Notes under the pieces: model-generated | Databases searched by the model: none | Told to the model about the DNA's origin: nothing | Seen by the model: the letters and a program-made list of their open reading frames with translations, nothing else | Source of the DNA: Hyalella azteca | Lineage: Eukaryota > Arthropoda > Malacostraca > Amphipoda > Hyalellidae | NCBI RefSeq assembly: GCF_000764305.2 | Contig: NW_025939192.1 | Span: forward strand, 35,466-99,465 | Length of the DNA: 64,000 nucleotides | Direction: 5' to 3' | Made by a program: the position numbers and the translations under genes | Shown: positions 33,345-44,740 of the stretch, one piece after another | Position numbering within the stretch: position 1 is the first letter of the stretch | Layout of the letters: every line of letters starts with the position of its first letter

Positions 33345-33508
33345 TCAGTATATAATAATTCAGTTTCATGACGTTGTCTCTGTCTCGTACCTAACTTTCA
33401 GTAGTCAGTTGGCTGTAAAGAAGACGGAAAATCTTCCAAAAATTAAATTAATGTTGAGGAAAGTTGGGCGGAATGTAAAGGATGAATTTGTCAATTTTGT
33501 ATCCAAGT
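33345..33508 (+). promoter_or_regulatory. candidate promoter and 5' exon upstream of the transporter
   Basis: TATATAA at 33349, initiator-like TTTCAGTAGTCAGTTG at 33396-33411, then a stretch ending TATCCAA|GTGAGC, a good donor at 33507/33508. It contains an ATG (33451) for MLRKVGRNVKDEFVNFVSK, whose phase does not match the start of exon 35297, so it would act as 5'UTR with an upstream open frame. Speculative. Confidence 0.35.
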
Positions 33509-35275
33509 GAGCATGCTTATAGAAATTTAGGTTATTAAATTTGATTCGGTCTCTTTAATCCAATTATTACATTTTGTTGTAATTTCAACTTGACTAATTT
33601 TAATTCCTGTTTCATAAGCAAAACTTGCTGTACTCATAATGTATTTATAGTATATTCAAGAGTTCTTAAGTAAATAGATTACCAGTTGTGTTTTTTAATC
33701 ATAGTAATTTGATTCCAGAATTTGGTTAAAGTGTTATCTTCATAGTAACTAAGCAGTGATTATCATTATAGGCCATTCAAATCAGAACTTTTAGAAATAA
33801 TTTAAAATTTTCAGTTGACTATGAAGCCTAATATTTTAAAATGTAACTTTAGTGATCTTATTTTATAGGTTTTTTGAATTATTTAAATAATTACCTGCTC
33901 ATAGCAAAATACAAAAATGGTCATATGGAGTTAGCCTCAGTTAGGTCAATCTTTGATGTTCATATTGCCAACATTGGGCTGATGGCGCTGATCACTACTC
34001 AATCTGGAGTATCAAGCAAAATTTTTCAAAAATTGCATGTAAAATCGAGAGTTTCATTGGTATTTTTTAAATATTACCAGCAAAATTGAGACCTGTTTTT
34101 CTTAGTATTCCATGAAGAAATTTGAAAAGGGCCATAGAAAGTAACAAACTATTGAAATTATCTATAATAACCAGCTTGAATGCCTCCCAAGCCTAAACGG
34201 TAAATTGGACATAAGGCATAAGCAGCCTGCAAATTTGACATCTAGCAAATAAATTTGGCAAATTTAACCCTTTCTTATAGCTTTTTTACAATTGCTCCAA
34301 TGTAGAATAAGAAAAATGGCCTATTTCAGCCACAATTTTTGAAAATCATTTGCAAAGGTATCATTTTTGCCTGCAATTTTATGAAACTTCTGTTTGATAT
34401 TCCAAATTGGCACCAAAGTTCCATGGTTTAACTAAAATCTTGATATCATTATATTAGGATGTAAACTAACCTAATACGATTTGTTAACTTTAAGTAATGT
34501 GGCTAATTTTCAGTTACAATTTGAAAAATAGCAATCATTTTCATGTTTGATATTTTCAGTATTCCTAATATGGTATTATATTTAGTGAGCTTGAATTAAA
34601 AGTCAAATTAAATAAATTACTAGAAAATAGGTCTTTATTGTTTTTTCTGTCTTATCAGACCGTTTTTATAAATCAATTTCCATACAAAAATGATCTGTGT
34701 GGAAGTAATCTAACTCATTTTCTCATTTTGGTTTGTTTTAAGAAACACAAGAGTTCCAAAATTATCAGTTTAAAGCTTATCCAATTTTGACAAAACTTGC
34801 ATTGTTACCTTGAACTGAAAAAAAAGAAGTAATTAGGATTAGAGTGCATTTTTTATGTTGTGGATTTCATATGAATAAAATGCTTTATAAATAGAACATA
34901 TTTCAAAATTTTTTCATAATGTTCACGTTTTATTTTTTGTCTTGTATTTGTATCAGACAAAGACAACTCCAGGATAAACTTCTCTACATTTGATCATCAA
35001 AATAACACATTTGAACTGAAAATGATGGAAAAATTTTGCTTTGAAGAATATTAGTACCAGTACTTATTATTAATAATTAACTTTGTGTATCTTGATATAG
35101 TAGTATTAATCTTGTCATTAAAATTTTCCCGTAAATTATATTTATAATTTTCCATTTCATGTTGTCTTATTCCTGTGAGAAGAATAATCTTGCAACTAAA
35201 TTTTAAAATTCAAGGCTACTAGCAAGATTCAAAAAGTTTACTTAAAATTTATAATTTTATTGATGGGCTAATTAG
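33509..35275. other. AT-rich intron-like stretch without repeats
   Basis: Notable for the absence of minisatellites compared with the rest of the window. No exon recognised. Confidence 0.5.
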
Positions 35276-35296
35276 GATAAAAAACAAGAAGTCACC

Positions 35297-35441
35297 ATGG
35301 TTAAAGTCACTCTAGCAACGCTCGGACGTCGCAAAATTATAAATTATGATTCAGCTCCACTGCCTCGGGTGCTCGGTCTCCTTGACCTTACCACTTTGGG
35401 CATTGGTACCACCATTGGAGTTGGATTTTACATCCTTGCTG
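35297..35441 (+). CDS. Cationic amino acid transporter (SLC7A/CAT), exon 1
   Basis: CACCATGG start. 48 codons and one base precede donor GCTG|GTAAGT. Encodes MVKVTLATLGRRKIINYDS, APLPRVLGLLDLTTLGIGTT and IGVGFYILA. The L-G-x-G-(S/T)-T-(L/I)-G-x-G-x-Y-(V/I)-L-A string is the first membrane segment of CAT-type transporters of the APC superfamily, which carry arginine, lysine and ornithine across the plasma membrane. The family usually has about 620-680 residues and 14 membrane segments. The exons below cover perhaps two thirds of it. Confidence 0.93.
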
Positions 35442-36780
35442 GTAAGTTCCATTTTATATATATTCATCTATATATATATATATATATATATATATCAATT
35501 TATACAATTTATGTATATGTGATGAAATTATAAACCATTTACCATCTATCAGTGTGTTTGCTTCTTAGATAACATTGCCTATTTGGGTTAATGGTTATTA
35601 GCATCATTGAGTATCAACTCTTGAATGTTATGTGTGCTTGACGTTATAAAAATGTGAGTTTGCATGTATACTCTTTTAACTAGTTACCGATATATCTGAT
35701 CATATGCATTTACTGTCTAATGGCATACTTGCATGAAAATTGTCTTGTTTTATGTTTCATTGTGTTAATCTGTTGAAATATATACTGGGCATTTTTTTAT
35801 ATATCTAATTATGTTTGTAATGGACTTTCCCATGAGCTTTGGGGAACTGATAAAAGATAAAATGGTCTCTGATAGGTAGATCTTGGGGAAAATTCAGCTA
35901 AGTCTCTTGTATCTCTTGCATGGGTCAAACTAGAGCACTTTGTTACAAAATCACAATCAATAAAATTTCATAAAAATCCCAATAAATTTTGCTCTAATTT
36001 CCATAAAAGTATTTCCAATGACTACCAAATGTTATCAGCCATGTCTATCTTGCTACTGTTATGAAGTGCGAGAAGTGCAGACATTAAGATAAGGGTCTTA
36101 TCAGTTGGGGTTGTTTGTGTTTGAGAGTGATAACACTCATGGGCCTGTCAAGGGCATCTAACTATTATTTTTTTGGTTATTATTGTGCTGATATGGCCAG
36201 TTCATTAGGACTAATTGTCTGCAGCTTCTTCTTACCTACTAATTAATGATGTTTTTAAATTACTTAATGACCTAATTAACAACAGAATTTACCTGTAAAT
36301 TTTTTAGCTCCAGTCCCAAGATGCTCAAGTTTGTCCAAGTAAATTTTTAATAATTTGTTTTTTATTTAAATATCTTTCAATGACAAATCCAGGAAAATTA
36401 TCACCTGGAATTAGTAGTTCTTAGATTGTTTAGCTATTTTTTTCTTCAAATTAATTAAAAGAATCAATTACCTACCTCCATATCTACCATATATTCGTCC
36501 AGTCATTGCAGAAATCTTACTATCACTAATATGAGTTGGCAAGTCCCATGCATATCACATGACAGAATTATGAGTTCATCATGATAACGCTTATGGTCAG
36601 AAATTTACGTAACCTTGCTCAACTAATGTCAAAGCTGTTATCTTCTTATTGACAAGTGCAGGCTGATCTCTCACAGCAGCCTCAGATTTTAACATTCATC
36701 CTTCAAAAAACTTGAGATACTTGCTATTAATACTATAGCAATCAATCAATGTAGTGGTATACCTAGCAGTTTTTTATTGT
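35442..36780. other. transporter intron, unique sequence
   Basis: AT-rich, one short (TA)n run at 35470-35495. No other feature. Confidence 0.5.
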
Positions 36781-36784
36781 CTCT

Positions 36785-36955
36785 CATTGTTGACAGACAG
36801 TTGATGTTGATTACTGACATTTGATGTTGATGCCAGACGTTTAATCTTGATGTCAGATGTTGGATGTTGATGCCAGACGTTTGACGTTGATTTCAAACCT
36901 TTTATGTCCATGTCAAACGTTTGCTAGATGTTTGGTTCATATCGATGATGTTTGA
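36785..36955. repeat. degenerate GTTGATGTCAGACGTTTGAT repeats
   Basis: About seven irregular units of 18-28 bp immediately before the exon 2 acceptor. Confidence 0.75.
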
Positions 36956-36958
36956 CAG

Positions 36959-37036
36959 GCGATGTTGCACAACACATCGCTGGCCCCGCTGTGGTGATCT
37001 CCTTCCTCATCGCCGCCATCACATCTGTGTTTGCCG
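36959..37036 (+). CDS. CAT transporter exon 2
   Basis: Acceptor GTTTGACAG, donor GCCG|GTGAGA, phase 1 in and out. Encodes (G)DVAQHIAGPAVVISFL and IAAITSVFA. A-G-P-A-(I/V)-V-I-S-F-L-I-A-A is diagnostic for CAT transporters (second membrane segment). The next family block (GLCYAEFGAR...) is absent from the window, presumably lost in the assembly joins that follow. Confidence 0.96.
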
Positions 37037-37153
37037 GTGAGACGTACGATAGTCTAGGCGTACGGTAGTCTAGACGTACGGTAGTCTAGGCGTACGGTAG
37101 TCTAGGCGTACGGTAGTCTAGACGTACGGTAGTCTAGGCGTACGGTAGTCTAG
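37037..37153. repeat. 16-bp minisatellite CGTACGGTAGTCTAGG
   Basis: Seven units starting at the exon 2 donor and ending at a single N (37154). Confidence 0.93.
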
Positions 37154-37154
37154 N

Positions 37155-38845
37155 ACGGGTGAGTCTTGGCTGGCCTCACGGGTGAGTCTTGGCTGGCCTC
37201 ACGGGTGAGTCTTGGCTGGCCTCACGGGTGAGTCTTGGCTGGCCTCACGGGTGAGTCTTGGCTGGCCTCACGGGTGAGTCTTGGCTGGCCTCACGGGTGA
37301 GTCTTGGCTGGCCTCACGGGTGAGTCTTGGCTGGCCTCACGGGTGAGTCTTGGCTGGCCTCACGGGTGAGTCTTGGCTGGCCTCACGGGTGAGTCTTGGC
37401 TGGCCTCACGGGTGAGTCTTGGCTGGCCTCACGGGTGAGTCTTGGCTGGCCTCACGGGTGAGTCTTGGCTGGCCTCACGGGTGAGTCTTGGCTGGCCTCA
37501 CGGGTGAGTCTTGGCTGGCCTCACGGGTGAGTCTTGGCTGGCCTCACGGGTGAGTCTTGGCTGGCCTCACGGGTGAGTCTTGGCTGGCCTCACGGGTGAG
37601 TCTTGGCTGGCCTCACGGGTGAGTCTTGGCTGGCCTCACGGGTGAGTCTTGGCTGGCCTCACGGGTGAGTCTTGGCTGGCCTCACGGGTGAGTCTTGGCT
37701 GGCCTCACGGGTGAGTCTTGGCTGGCCTCACGGGTGAGTCTTGGCTGGCCTCACGGGTGAGTCTTGGCTGGCCTCACGGGTGAGTCTTGGCTGGCCTCAC
37801 GGGTGAGTCTTGGCTGGCCTCACGGGTGAGTCTTGGCTGGCCTCACGGGTGAGTCTTGGCTGGCCTCACGGGTGAGTCTTGGCTGGCCTCACGGGTGAGT
37901 CTTGGCTGGCCTCACGGGTGAGTCTTGGCTGGCCTCACGGGTGAGTCTTGGCTGGCCTCACGGGTGAGTCTTGGCTGGCCTCACGGGTGAGTCTTGGCTG
38001 GCCTCACGGGTGAGTCTTGGCTGGCCTCACGGGTGAGTCTTGGCTGGCCTCACGGGTGAGTCTTGGCTGGCCTCACGGGTGAGTCTTGGCTGGCCTCACG
38101 GGTGAGTCTTGGCTGGCCTCACGGGTGAGTCTTGGCTGGCCTCACGGGTGAGTCTTGGCTGGCCTCACGGGTGAGTCTTGGCTGGCCTCACGGGTGAGTC
38201 TTGGCTGGCCTCACGGGTGAGTCTTGGCTGGCCTCACGGGTGAGTCTTGGCTGGCCTCACGGGTGAGTCTTGGCTGGCCTCACGGGTGAGTCTTGGCTGG
38301 CCTCACGGGTGAGTCTTGGCTGGCCTCACGGGTGAGTCTTGGCTGGCCTCACGGGTGAGTCTTGGCTGGCCTCACGGGTGAGTCTTGGCTGGCCTCACGG
38401 GTGAGTCTTGGCTGGCCTCACGGGTGAGTCTTGGCTGGCCTCACGGGTGAGTCTTGGCTGGCCTCACGGGTGAGTCTTGGCTGGCCTCACGGGTGAGTCT
38501 TGGCTGGCCTCACGGGTGAGTCTTGGCTGGCCTCACGGGTGAGTCTTGGCTGGCCTCACGGGTGAGTCTTGGCTGGCCTCACGGGTGAGTCTTGGCTGGC
38601 CTCACGGGTGAGTCTTGGCTGGCCTCACGGGTGAGTCTTGGCTGGCCTCACGGGTGAGTCTTGGCTGGCCTCACGGGTGAGTCTTGGCTGGCCTCACGGG
38701 TGAGTCTTGGCTGGCCTCACGGGCGAGTCTTGGCTGGCCTCACGGGTGAGTCTTGGCTGGCCTCACGGGTGAGTCTGGGCTGGCCTCACGGGTGAGTCTT
38801 GACTGGCCTCACGGGTGAGTCTTGGCTGGCCTCACCCCCGCAATA
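37155..38845. repeat. 23-bp satellite with GGGTGAGTC, ~73 units
   Basis: About 73 copies of CACGGGTGAGTCTTGGCTGG-CCT. Copies are identical except for three substitutions in the last ~130 bp (GGGCGAGTC at 38722, TCTGGGC at 38775, CTTGACTGG at 38799). Each unit contains a consensus 5' splice site. Perfect homogeneity next to an N gap suggests that gap filling extended the array; the true copy number is unknown. Confidence 0.93.
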
Positions 38846-39038
38846 TTTTTAGTCGAGGTTTTCTGCTTACATTATATATCATATTCAACATGACTTGTAT
38901 TCAAAATTTATCTAACGCAATGAAAATAACTATGGTTAAGCTATAATTACTGTATAATTAACGTACAGCTCATTATGTTATTCGTGATATAATTCACGTA
39001 CAACTCGTTATATTATTGATGTATGATGAATATGGCAG

Positions 39039-39143
39039 TGGTGCTGGCGTTCGGTGTGAAGGAGTCATCACTGATGAACACCATCGTGACGATCATCAAC
39101 ATGTGTGTGGTGATATACGTCATCATCGCGGCCGCTACACTGG
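39039..39143 (+). CDS. CAT transporter internal exon (membrane segment)
   Basis: Acceptor AATATGGCAG, donor CTGG|GTGAGA, phase 1 in and out. Encodes VLAFGVKESSLMNTIVTIIN and MCVVIYVIIAAATL. The (L/A)xGVKES..xNxIxTxIN pattern matches the middle membrane segment of CAT proteins. About 100 family residues between exon 2 and this exon are missing. Confidence 0.93.
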
Positions 39144-39772
39144 GTGAGACACGTGTATACTGGCCTGTATACTGGGCTACAGTACAACATGTGTGTGGTG
39201 ATATACGTCATCATCGCGGCCGCTACACTGGGTGAGACACGTGTATACTGGCCTGTATACTGGGCTACAGTACAACATGTGTGTGGTGATATACGTCATC
39301 ATCGCGGCCGCTACACTGGGTGAGACACGTGTATACTGGCCTGTATACTGGGCTACAGTACAACATGTGTGTGGTGATATACGTCATCATCGCGGCCGCT
39401 ACACTGGGTGAGACACGTGTATACTGGCCTGTATACTGGGCTACAGTACAACATGTGTGTGGTGATATACGTCATCATCGCGGCCGCTACACTGGGTGAG
39501 ACACGTGTATACTGGCCTGTATACTGGGCTACAGTACAACATGTGTGTGGTGATATACGTCATCATCGCGGCCGCTACACTGGGTGAGACACGTGTATAC
39601 TGGCCTGTATACTGGGCTACAGTACAACATGTGTGTGGTGATATACGTCATCATCGCGGCCGCTACACTGGGTGAGACACGTGTATACTGGCCTGTATAC
39701 TGGGCTACAGTACAACATGTGTGTGGTGATATACGTCATCATCGCGGCCGCTACACTGGGTGAGACACGTGT
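39101..39772. repeat. 88-bp array containing exon 3' end plus donor
   Basis: Eight perfect copies (starts at 39101, 39189, 39277 and so on). Each holds the last 43 nt of the exon, the donor TGG|GTGAGAC, and 45 nt of intron. It ends at a single N (39773). Perfect identity suggests either very recent expansion or looping during gap filling. Confidence 0.95.
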
Positions 39773-39773
39773 N

Positions 39774-39890
39774 CCACGTTCGATGACCACATCGAGGAAA
39801 TAGTTGCGCGAGGCAGATAAGTGATGGGTTGGATCCGACGGACATTCCGAACGAGAGAAACGGAGCCAATGACTATATACTCATCAGAGC
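39774..39890. other. misplaced copy of LINE sequence from 42603-42719
   Basis: Identical to the LINE at 42603 onward, bounded by N at 39773 and an adapter at 39891. The offset of 2829 bp again equals a mate-pair insert. Assembly chimera. Confidence 0.9.
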
Positions 39891-39928
39891 CTGTCTCTTA
39901 TACACATCTAGATGTGTATAAGAGACAG
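39891..39928. other. Nextera mate-pair junction adapter (assembly artefact)
   Basis: Perfect 38-bp junction palindrome. Confidence 0.98.
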
Positions 39929-40560
39929 GGGTATGGGTTGGGCACGTGAGGGTGTAAGTGGGTACAGGTGGGGCGCGAGGGGGGTATGAGTGGGGTACCT
40001 GGTGGCATGAGTGGGGCGCGAGTGAGGGCACAAATGGGGAGCGGGTGGGGCGCATGTTTTGTCTTGTGCGGACATCACGCACACATGTGGGGATGTGGAC
40101 CCAGCTAGGAGACCGTCATCTTCATGAGTCTGTCTCCAAGGAAAGGGGACGCTTTGGGTCGTGGGGTACGTTGGGGAAGACAAATACTTGTTGCGTACAC
40201 TGGAGGAGATCCCCGCACCCGAGGCGCAGTAGCAACGGGGAAGCAAAATCTCTTGAAAGGCGATCGGGGATTGGTGGGGTTATCGGGACTCAGAGGCGGG
40301 GGTGGAGATCTGACTGCGTAAAGACCTCTAGCTTCGTCTCGCCTAGTTCAGGGCCCTGGACCTGACGTGAAGGATGAGTGTGTAGTGTTTGTCTCAAATG
40401 ACTATCAGAATTTATGGAGTTTTGTAGGGAAGTTTTAGGAGTTTTTAAGGGATGAGGAGGGGTAGTATTTCGAGGAGCGGTAGAATTTTGGAGGGGTAGT
40501 TTTGGATGGAGATAAGGCAGGCAGAGAATATGGTGGAACAATTGTGCGTGATTGATGGAC
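39929..40560. other. unassigned G-rich sequence
   Basis: Begins with GGGGYRTGAGTGGGGYRC repeats (39930-40060). No gene or element recognised up to 40560. Confidence 0.45.
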
Positions 40561-40584
40561 GTCAAAAGTGAAAAGTGTGACGGA

Positions 40585-40985
40585 TGACTTGCCAGGGGCT
40601 ACGGCCAATTTCTACGGTGGACCAAGAGTTGCTGTGCGAGTTTCACTTCTGTAGCCTCAAGCTTCGGGGAGGCCATGAAAACTGTGAAGTCATCTGAGTA
40701 AGAGGCAATGATGGAGACCGGTACTGATGTATCGGAGGTCAAGTGGTTGAATACCTAGTGTGGGAGATATAACCGATCCCTGAGGGACTCCTGTGTCGAT
40801 AAAATAGCTCTGGAGAAGGATTGCATTTTCTGGGACTAACAGGACGCTAGCCTGCATTTATGGTATGGAAACATAGCCAGTGACATAACTATTGCTAGAA
40901 ATTATTGGTCGTAATCATTGTTAGGAGTCGCAATCATTGTACGCTGTCGAACGTTTACGAGAAGTCGACCGCCGGTACTAGGTAC
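40585..40985 (-). pseudogene. LINE reverse transcriptase relic (reverse orientation)
   Basis: Read on the minus strand with frameshifts: VDFS.TFDSVQ (RT box with the first Asp), IDTGVPQGSVISP (GxPQGS box), then FNHLTSDTSVPVSIIAS and YSDDFTVFMASPKLEATEV (catalytic [F/Y]xDD box). The order and spacing of these boxes are those of non-LTR reverse transcriptases; the YSDD form and sequence differ from the 42-kb LINE, so it is a second family. Stops and frameshifts show it is inactive. Confidence 0.8.
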
Positions 40986-41165
40986 CGTGCGGGATGAGGG
41001 ACCTCTACCATGGGGCCTCTGCCGTGAGGCCTCATCCGTGGGTCCTCTGCCGTGAGGCCTCTGCCGTGGGGCCTCAGCTGCAGGGTTCTACCGTGGGGCT
41101 GTACCGTGGTTCCTCTGTCGTTTGACCTCTATCGTGAAATCTCGGCCGTTTGACCCAACCCAAAA
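40985..41165. repeat. minisatellite of GGGGCCTCTGCCGTGAGGCC
   Basis: About eight degenerate units of ~18 bp with CCTCTGCCGTG words. Confidence 0.8.
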
Positions 41166-41331
41166 TGTGCCATATACCCGTCCGCCAGCTAGTACAAGGC
41201 AGGGTATCCTCCCGAAAAAGATACCGTCGATGGCCGCGTCATAGGGTATGGTCGTCAGGAGACATCACGTGCTTGACGTGACCGTTTTCTCCTCTTTGCT
41301 CACTTACTCGTGCATGTCCTCACTCCTGCAG

Positions 41332-41456
41332 GTGAGGAGGCTATCAGACCGGAGCGAAACCTGCCTCTCAGTATCTGCATTTCTCTCTTCGTGATCTTCC
41401 TAGCGTACTTCGGCATCGGCACCGTACTGACCCTGGCGCTGCCCTACTGCATGCAG
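41332..41456 (+). CDS. CAT transporter internal exon (GEE motif)
   Basis: Acceptor CACTCCTGCAG, donor ATGCAG|GTACGT, phase 1 in and 0 out. Encodes (G)[19 protein letters not shown] and [19 protein letters not shown]. It aligns with the CAT block TTGEEVxNPQKAIPxxIxxSLxxCFxAYFGxxxALTLxxPY. Confidence 0.95.
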
Positions 41457-41525
41457 GTACGTAATTCATGCACCGTACTGACCCTGGCGCTGCCTTACTG
41501 CATGCAGGTACGTAGTGCATGCAGG
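41421..41525. repeat. 51-bp direct duplication of the exon 3' end and donor
   Basis: ACCGTACTGACCCTGGCGCT..TGCATGCAGGTACGTA occurs at 41421 and again at 41472, followed by a further short TGCATGCAGGTA. Two, possibly three, donor sites are present. The LINE begins at the end of this duplication. Confidence 0.95.
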
Positions 41526-43275
41526 TATACCTGGACTTTGCTAGAGCTTTAGACAAAGTTGACCAAGGGGTTGGTGCTCTTTAGAAAGCTGAGGCTCTTG
41601 GGGGTAGGAGGAAGCCTGTTAGGGTGGATCCACAACTTCTTGACAGATAGGGTTGTGAAAGATGGTGATCGTTCACTGTTTTCAATCATTTAATACCAGC
41701 ATTCTATTTATAATTTCAAGTGCTTTTGGTAACGAGGATACCAAGAGTGCAATTGTTACTCTGGCGCAGTCGCCTGAGTAACACTCGAGTCTGACTTTAC
41801 TGTAACAGAGACGTCGGGTAGTCATTCGTGTCAGGCCAGCCATACTGTGAGGTTCGACCTGAACTTTCCTCGCTTGTTGTTCCACTAGCTCCACTAGAAC
41901 ACTAGATCTTGTGCCCCAACGCTAGCTCTTTTGGCTGTGCTCTAAAAACTCCATCAATCAGTACAATGTCTGTCACACATGGTTTTACTATTTTGATCGT
42001 TTTACTTTTTAAGTGTCCTTTACCGAAATACAACTCACGTTTTATCCGTATGAACTGTAGTTTTAATGAGCAACCAAGTGCAATAAAATTCCAGCAATTG
42101 AAACTTTAGTCTGATCATTATTTTAAATAAGATAGTTACCGGCGTTTGGCCATATATTCCGTGGTCTTCATTGAAAAGTTGCTGAGATGTCCGGTGACAA
42201 GGCAAAAGCCGTTGCAATTGGAAACTCTAAATCGGGAGAAGCGAGGGTGAAAAGCGGTGTGTTCGATGGACTGAGTGCTTGGACCGATCCTCTTCCTCAT
42301 CCACATTGCTGATATTGACTCAGAACTCACCCACGCATCTACGTCGTCATTTGCGGACGATACAAGAGTGCTGATGAAGATAACAGATGACCTAGACTGC
42401 GAGAGGTTACAGGATGACCTATCGTCAATATACGATTGGGCCCTAGTGAACAGTATGCAGTTCAACGGCACTAAGTTCGAAGTAATGAGATACAGAGTTG
42501 GCAAGGAGGTCGGGATGCCACATCACTACTTGGCATCGAACGACATACAAATTGAAGAGAAGCAACTAGTTCGAGATCTCGGAGTGTTGATGTGTACTGA
42601 AGCCACGTTCGATGACCACATCGAGGAAATAGTTGCGCGAGGCAGATAAGTGATGGGTTGGATCCGACGGACATTCCGAACGAGAGAAACGGAGCCAATG
42701 ACTATATACTCATCAGAGCCTTCGTGCCCCCCAATCTTGAGTATTGCTGCCAGCTTTGGTCGCCACTCAAGGCGGGTGCGGTGCGGAAACTGGAGGCAGG
42801 CAGCGTACCTTCACGTACAGGATCAGCGGCATGAGGGAGCTGAACCTGAACTACTGGGGAAGGCTGAAACACCTGGAACTGTACTCACTGGAGAGGAGAA
42901 GAGAGAGGTGTATCATACTGTACACTTGGAAGATAATAACCGGACTGGCTCCCGACTTTGAGACCTCGAAAATTGTGACGTATTACAACGAAAGGAGGAA
43001 GAAAATATCAGGATTCCTCCATTTATAAATCGAGCTGCGGCCAGAGTACAGACTTTTTCTACTCCTTTTGAGGGATCTCATTCCGTGGCAGGGCCGTGGC
43101 TGTTCAATGCCGTGCCAAAGGAGCTGGAAAGAGTGGACTTCTCCCTTGCGACATTCAAACGACGACAGGACGACTTTTTGAGCAAGATTCTTGATCATCA
43201 GGTTATAGGAAACTACCCTCAGCAAGACAAGCAACAGCATCTTGCATCAGCTGGCCCCAAAGGAGGGTAGGTAGA
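41524..43275 (+). mobile_element. 5'-truncated non-LTR retrotransposon (LINE), interrupted
   Basis: RT blocks in order: [15 protein letters not shown] (41524), KLRLLGVGGSLLGWIHNFLT (41590), a break, then AIGNSKSGEARVKSGV, LGPILFLIHIADID (42277), SSFADDTRVLM (42336, catalytic FADD), IEEKQLVRDLGVLM (42552), LEYCCQLWSPL (42733), and a C-terminal region ending FKRRQDDFLSKILDH (43158) and HLASAGPKGG (43265). It carries at least three stops or frameshifts and is dead. A ~530-bp insertion separates the first two RT boxes. It is inserted in a transporter intron. Confidence 0.9.
41662..42195. mobile_element. insertion within the LINE RT region
   Basis: The RT reading stops after GTTGTGAAAGATGGTGATC and resumes at CGGTGACAAGGC; GGTGA occurs at both junctions (41661 and 42192 area) and could be a 5-bp target duplication. 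The inserted sequence shows no coding and no clear inverted ends. Confidence 0.5.
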
Positions 43276-43499
43276 CGGAACCCATTCAATATTACATCCG
43301 GGACCCGAAGGCGGGGCGACATGCCTAGCGAAGACTCGGAGATGATGGACGACGAAGCTAGGCGGCGTAATCCGCGTAACCGTATATAGACTAAGAAGTC
43401 CTAAACTCTTCATTAGGTCATGAGGTCCTAGGGTACGTAGTTCGTGCACTCCGTGGTGCCGCTGGTGTTTCGTTAATGTCATCATTAAATATTAGATTC

Positions 43500-43690
43500 G
43501 ATTCTATATAAGTCTATATAATCCATGTAGGAATATTGCGTTATGTTTGACTCACCTAGCCACTGTTTGACCCACTTACCCACGCTCGCCCCCAGGACCC
43601 TGGGGCGGCCCTAATCTACCTCTACGAGGCTATAATACAGTCAGGAATATTGCAGTATGTTTGACCCACTTACCCACGCTCGCCCCCAGG
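43500..43690. repeat. ~95-bp tandem duplication containing the acceptor and start of the next exon
   Basis: GAATATTGCRTTATGTTTGA..CACGCTCGCCCCCAGGACCC occurs twice. The first copy (43595 onward) reads DPGAALIYLYEAIIQSGILQ and lacks a donor; the second is the functional exon. Confidence 0.85.
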
Positions 43691-43787
43691 ACCCTGGGGC
43701 GCCCCTAATCTACCTCTACGACTACTATGGCATGAACGTCTCCAAAAATATCGTCAGCTTTGGTGCGCTCTTCGGCTTCTCGGCCAG
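43690..43787 (+). CDS. CAT transporter internal exon (DPGAPLIYLYDYYG)
   Basis: Acceptor CGCCCCCAG, donor GCCAG|GTAACT, phase 0 in and 2 out. Encodes DPGAPLIYLYDYYGMNVSKN and IVSFGALFGFSA. Corresponds to the family region SPLPxAFxxVGWxxAKYxVxxGSLCALSxS. Confidence 0.9.
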
Positions 43788-43799
43788 GTAACTGATCTC

Positions 43800-44157
43800 T
43801 CACAAGAAATGAATGGGCCATACTGTCCAAATAATAAAAATTATTGGCTAGTTATCACAGGAATCATCTTAATCAAGGTAGTTTGCATCGCTAGAAGCGT
43901 TAAGTCTTGCCTGGTAACAACGTTGACGCTTTTAATAATGAATGCAATGCTGGTAGTTTGTCTTTCTAATAGTTTACAGATTTGCCCGGTAATCATGGGA
44001 ATAATGCCGGTAGTTTGCATCGCTAATATCGTAGAGTATTACCAGGTAATCACAGTAATTCCGCGTTTAATCGCAGTAATGACGGCAATTACGCCGGTAG
44101 TTTGCATCGCTAATATCGTAAAGTATTACCAGGTAATCACAGTAATTACGCGTTTAG
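43800..44157. repeat. degenerate repeats with GTAGTTTGCATCGCTAAT
   Basis: Units of 50-60 bp containing GTAGTTTGCATCGCTAATAT-CGTA and AGGTAATCACAGTAATTMCG. They end at the acceptor CGCGTTTAG. Confidence 0.8.
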
Positions 44158-44297
44158 TTTGTTCGGCGCGATCTTCCCCATGCCTCGCATCATCTACGCC
44201 ATGGCAGCGGACGGGCTGCTCTTCAGGAGCCTCGCGCGCGTCAGCGAGCGCTTCCAGTCCCCCGTCGTGGCCACCTTCGTGTCGGGCGTCTTCGCTG
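44158..44297 (+). CDS. CAT transporter internal exon ([17 protein letters not shown])
   Basis: Acceptor CGCGTTTAG, donor GCTG|GTGCGT, phase 2 in and 1 out. Encodes (S)[35 protein letters not shown] and [11 protein letters not shown]. This is the most conserved CAT block ([20 protein letters not shown]). A misplaced copy lies at 46651-46797. Confidence 0.97.
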
Positions 44298-44299
44298 GT

Positions 44300-44700
44300 G
44301 CGTGTCTACTATCTACCTCGTCTACCTTATCTACCACCTTGTCTACCGTAGCTACTAACTTGTCTGCCATATCTACTAACTTGTCTACCATATCTACTAG
44401 CTTGTTTACCATACCTACTAGCTTGTCTACCTTGTGTACCGTAGCTACTAACTTGTCTACCTTGTCTACCATATCTACCTTGCCTACCGTAGCTACTACC
44501 TTGTCTACCATGCCTATCTTGTCTACCATATCAACTATGCCTACCTCATCTATTATACCCATCTCGTCTACCATATCCACCTCATCCACCATGCCTGCCT
44601 TATCTACCATGTTTACATCATCTACCCTGCCTACCTCATCTACCATATCTACCTCATCTACCACATCCACCTCATCTACCTTACCTATTCTACATGTTCT
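44300..44700. repeat. degenerate (TCTACCATATCTACCTCA)n minisatellite
   Basis: About 35 units of 9-12 bp. It starts immediately after the exon donor. The long open frame here ([12 protein letters not shown]..) is a repeat artefact. Confidence 0.92.
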
Positions 44701-44740
44701 CCAGCATGATGAGGATGATGATGTGTGATGATGTTAACAG

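Noticed and set aside
43595..43660. DPGAALIYLYEAIIQSG as a genuine alternative transporter exon
   Set aside because: It has an acceptor but no donor and runs to a stop; explained by a 95-bp tandem duplication.
44159..44728. 189-codon frame rich in [10 protein letters not shown]
   Set aside because: It starts in the true transporter exon (shifted start) but continues past a consensus donor into a TCTACC minisatellite; the spliced reading matches the CAT family, the extension does not.
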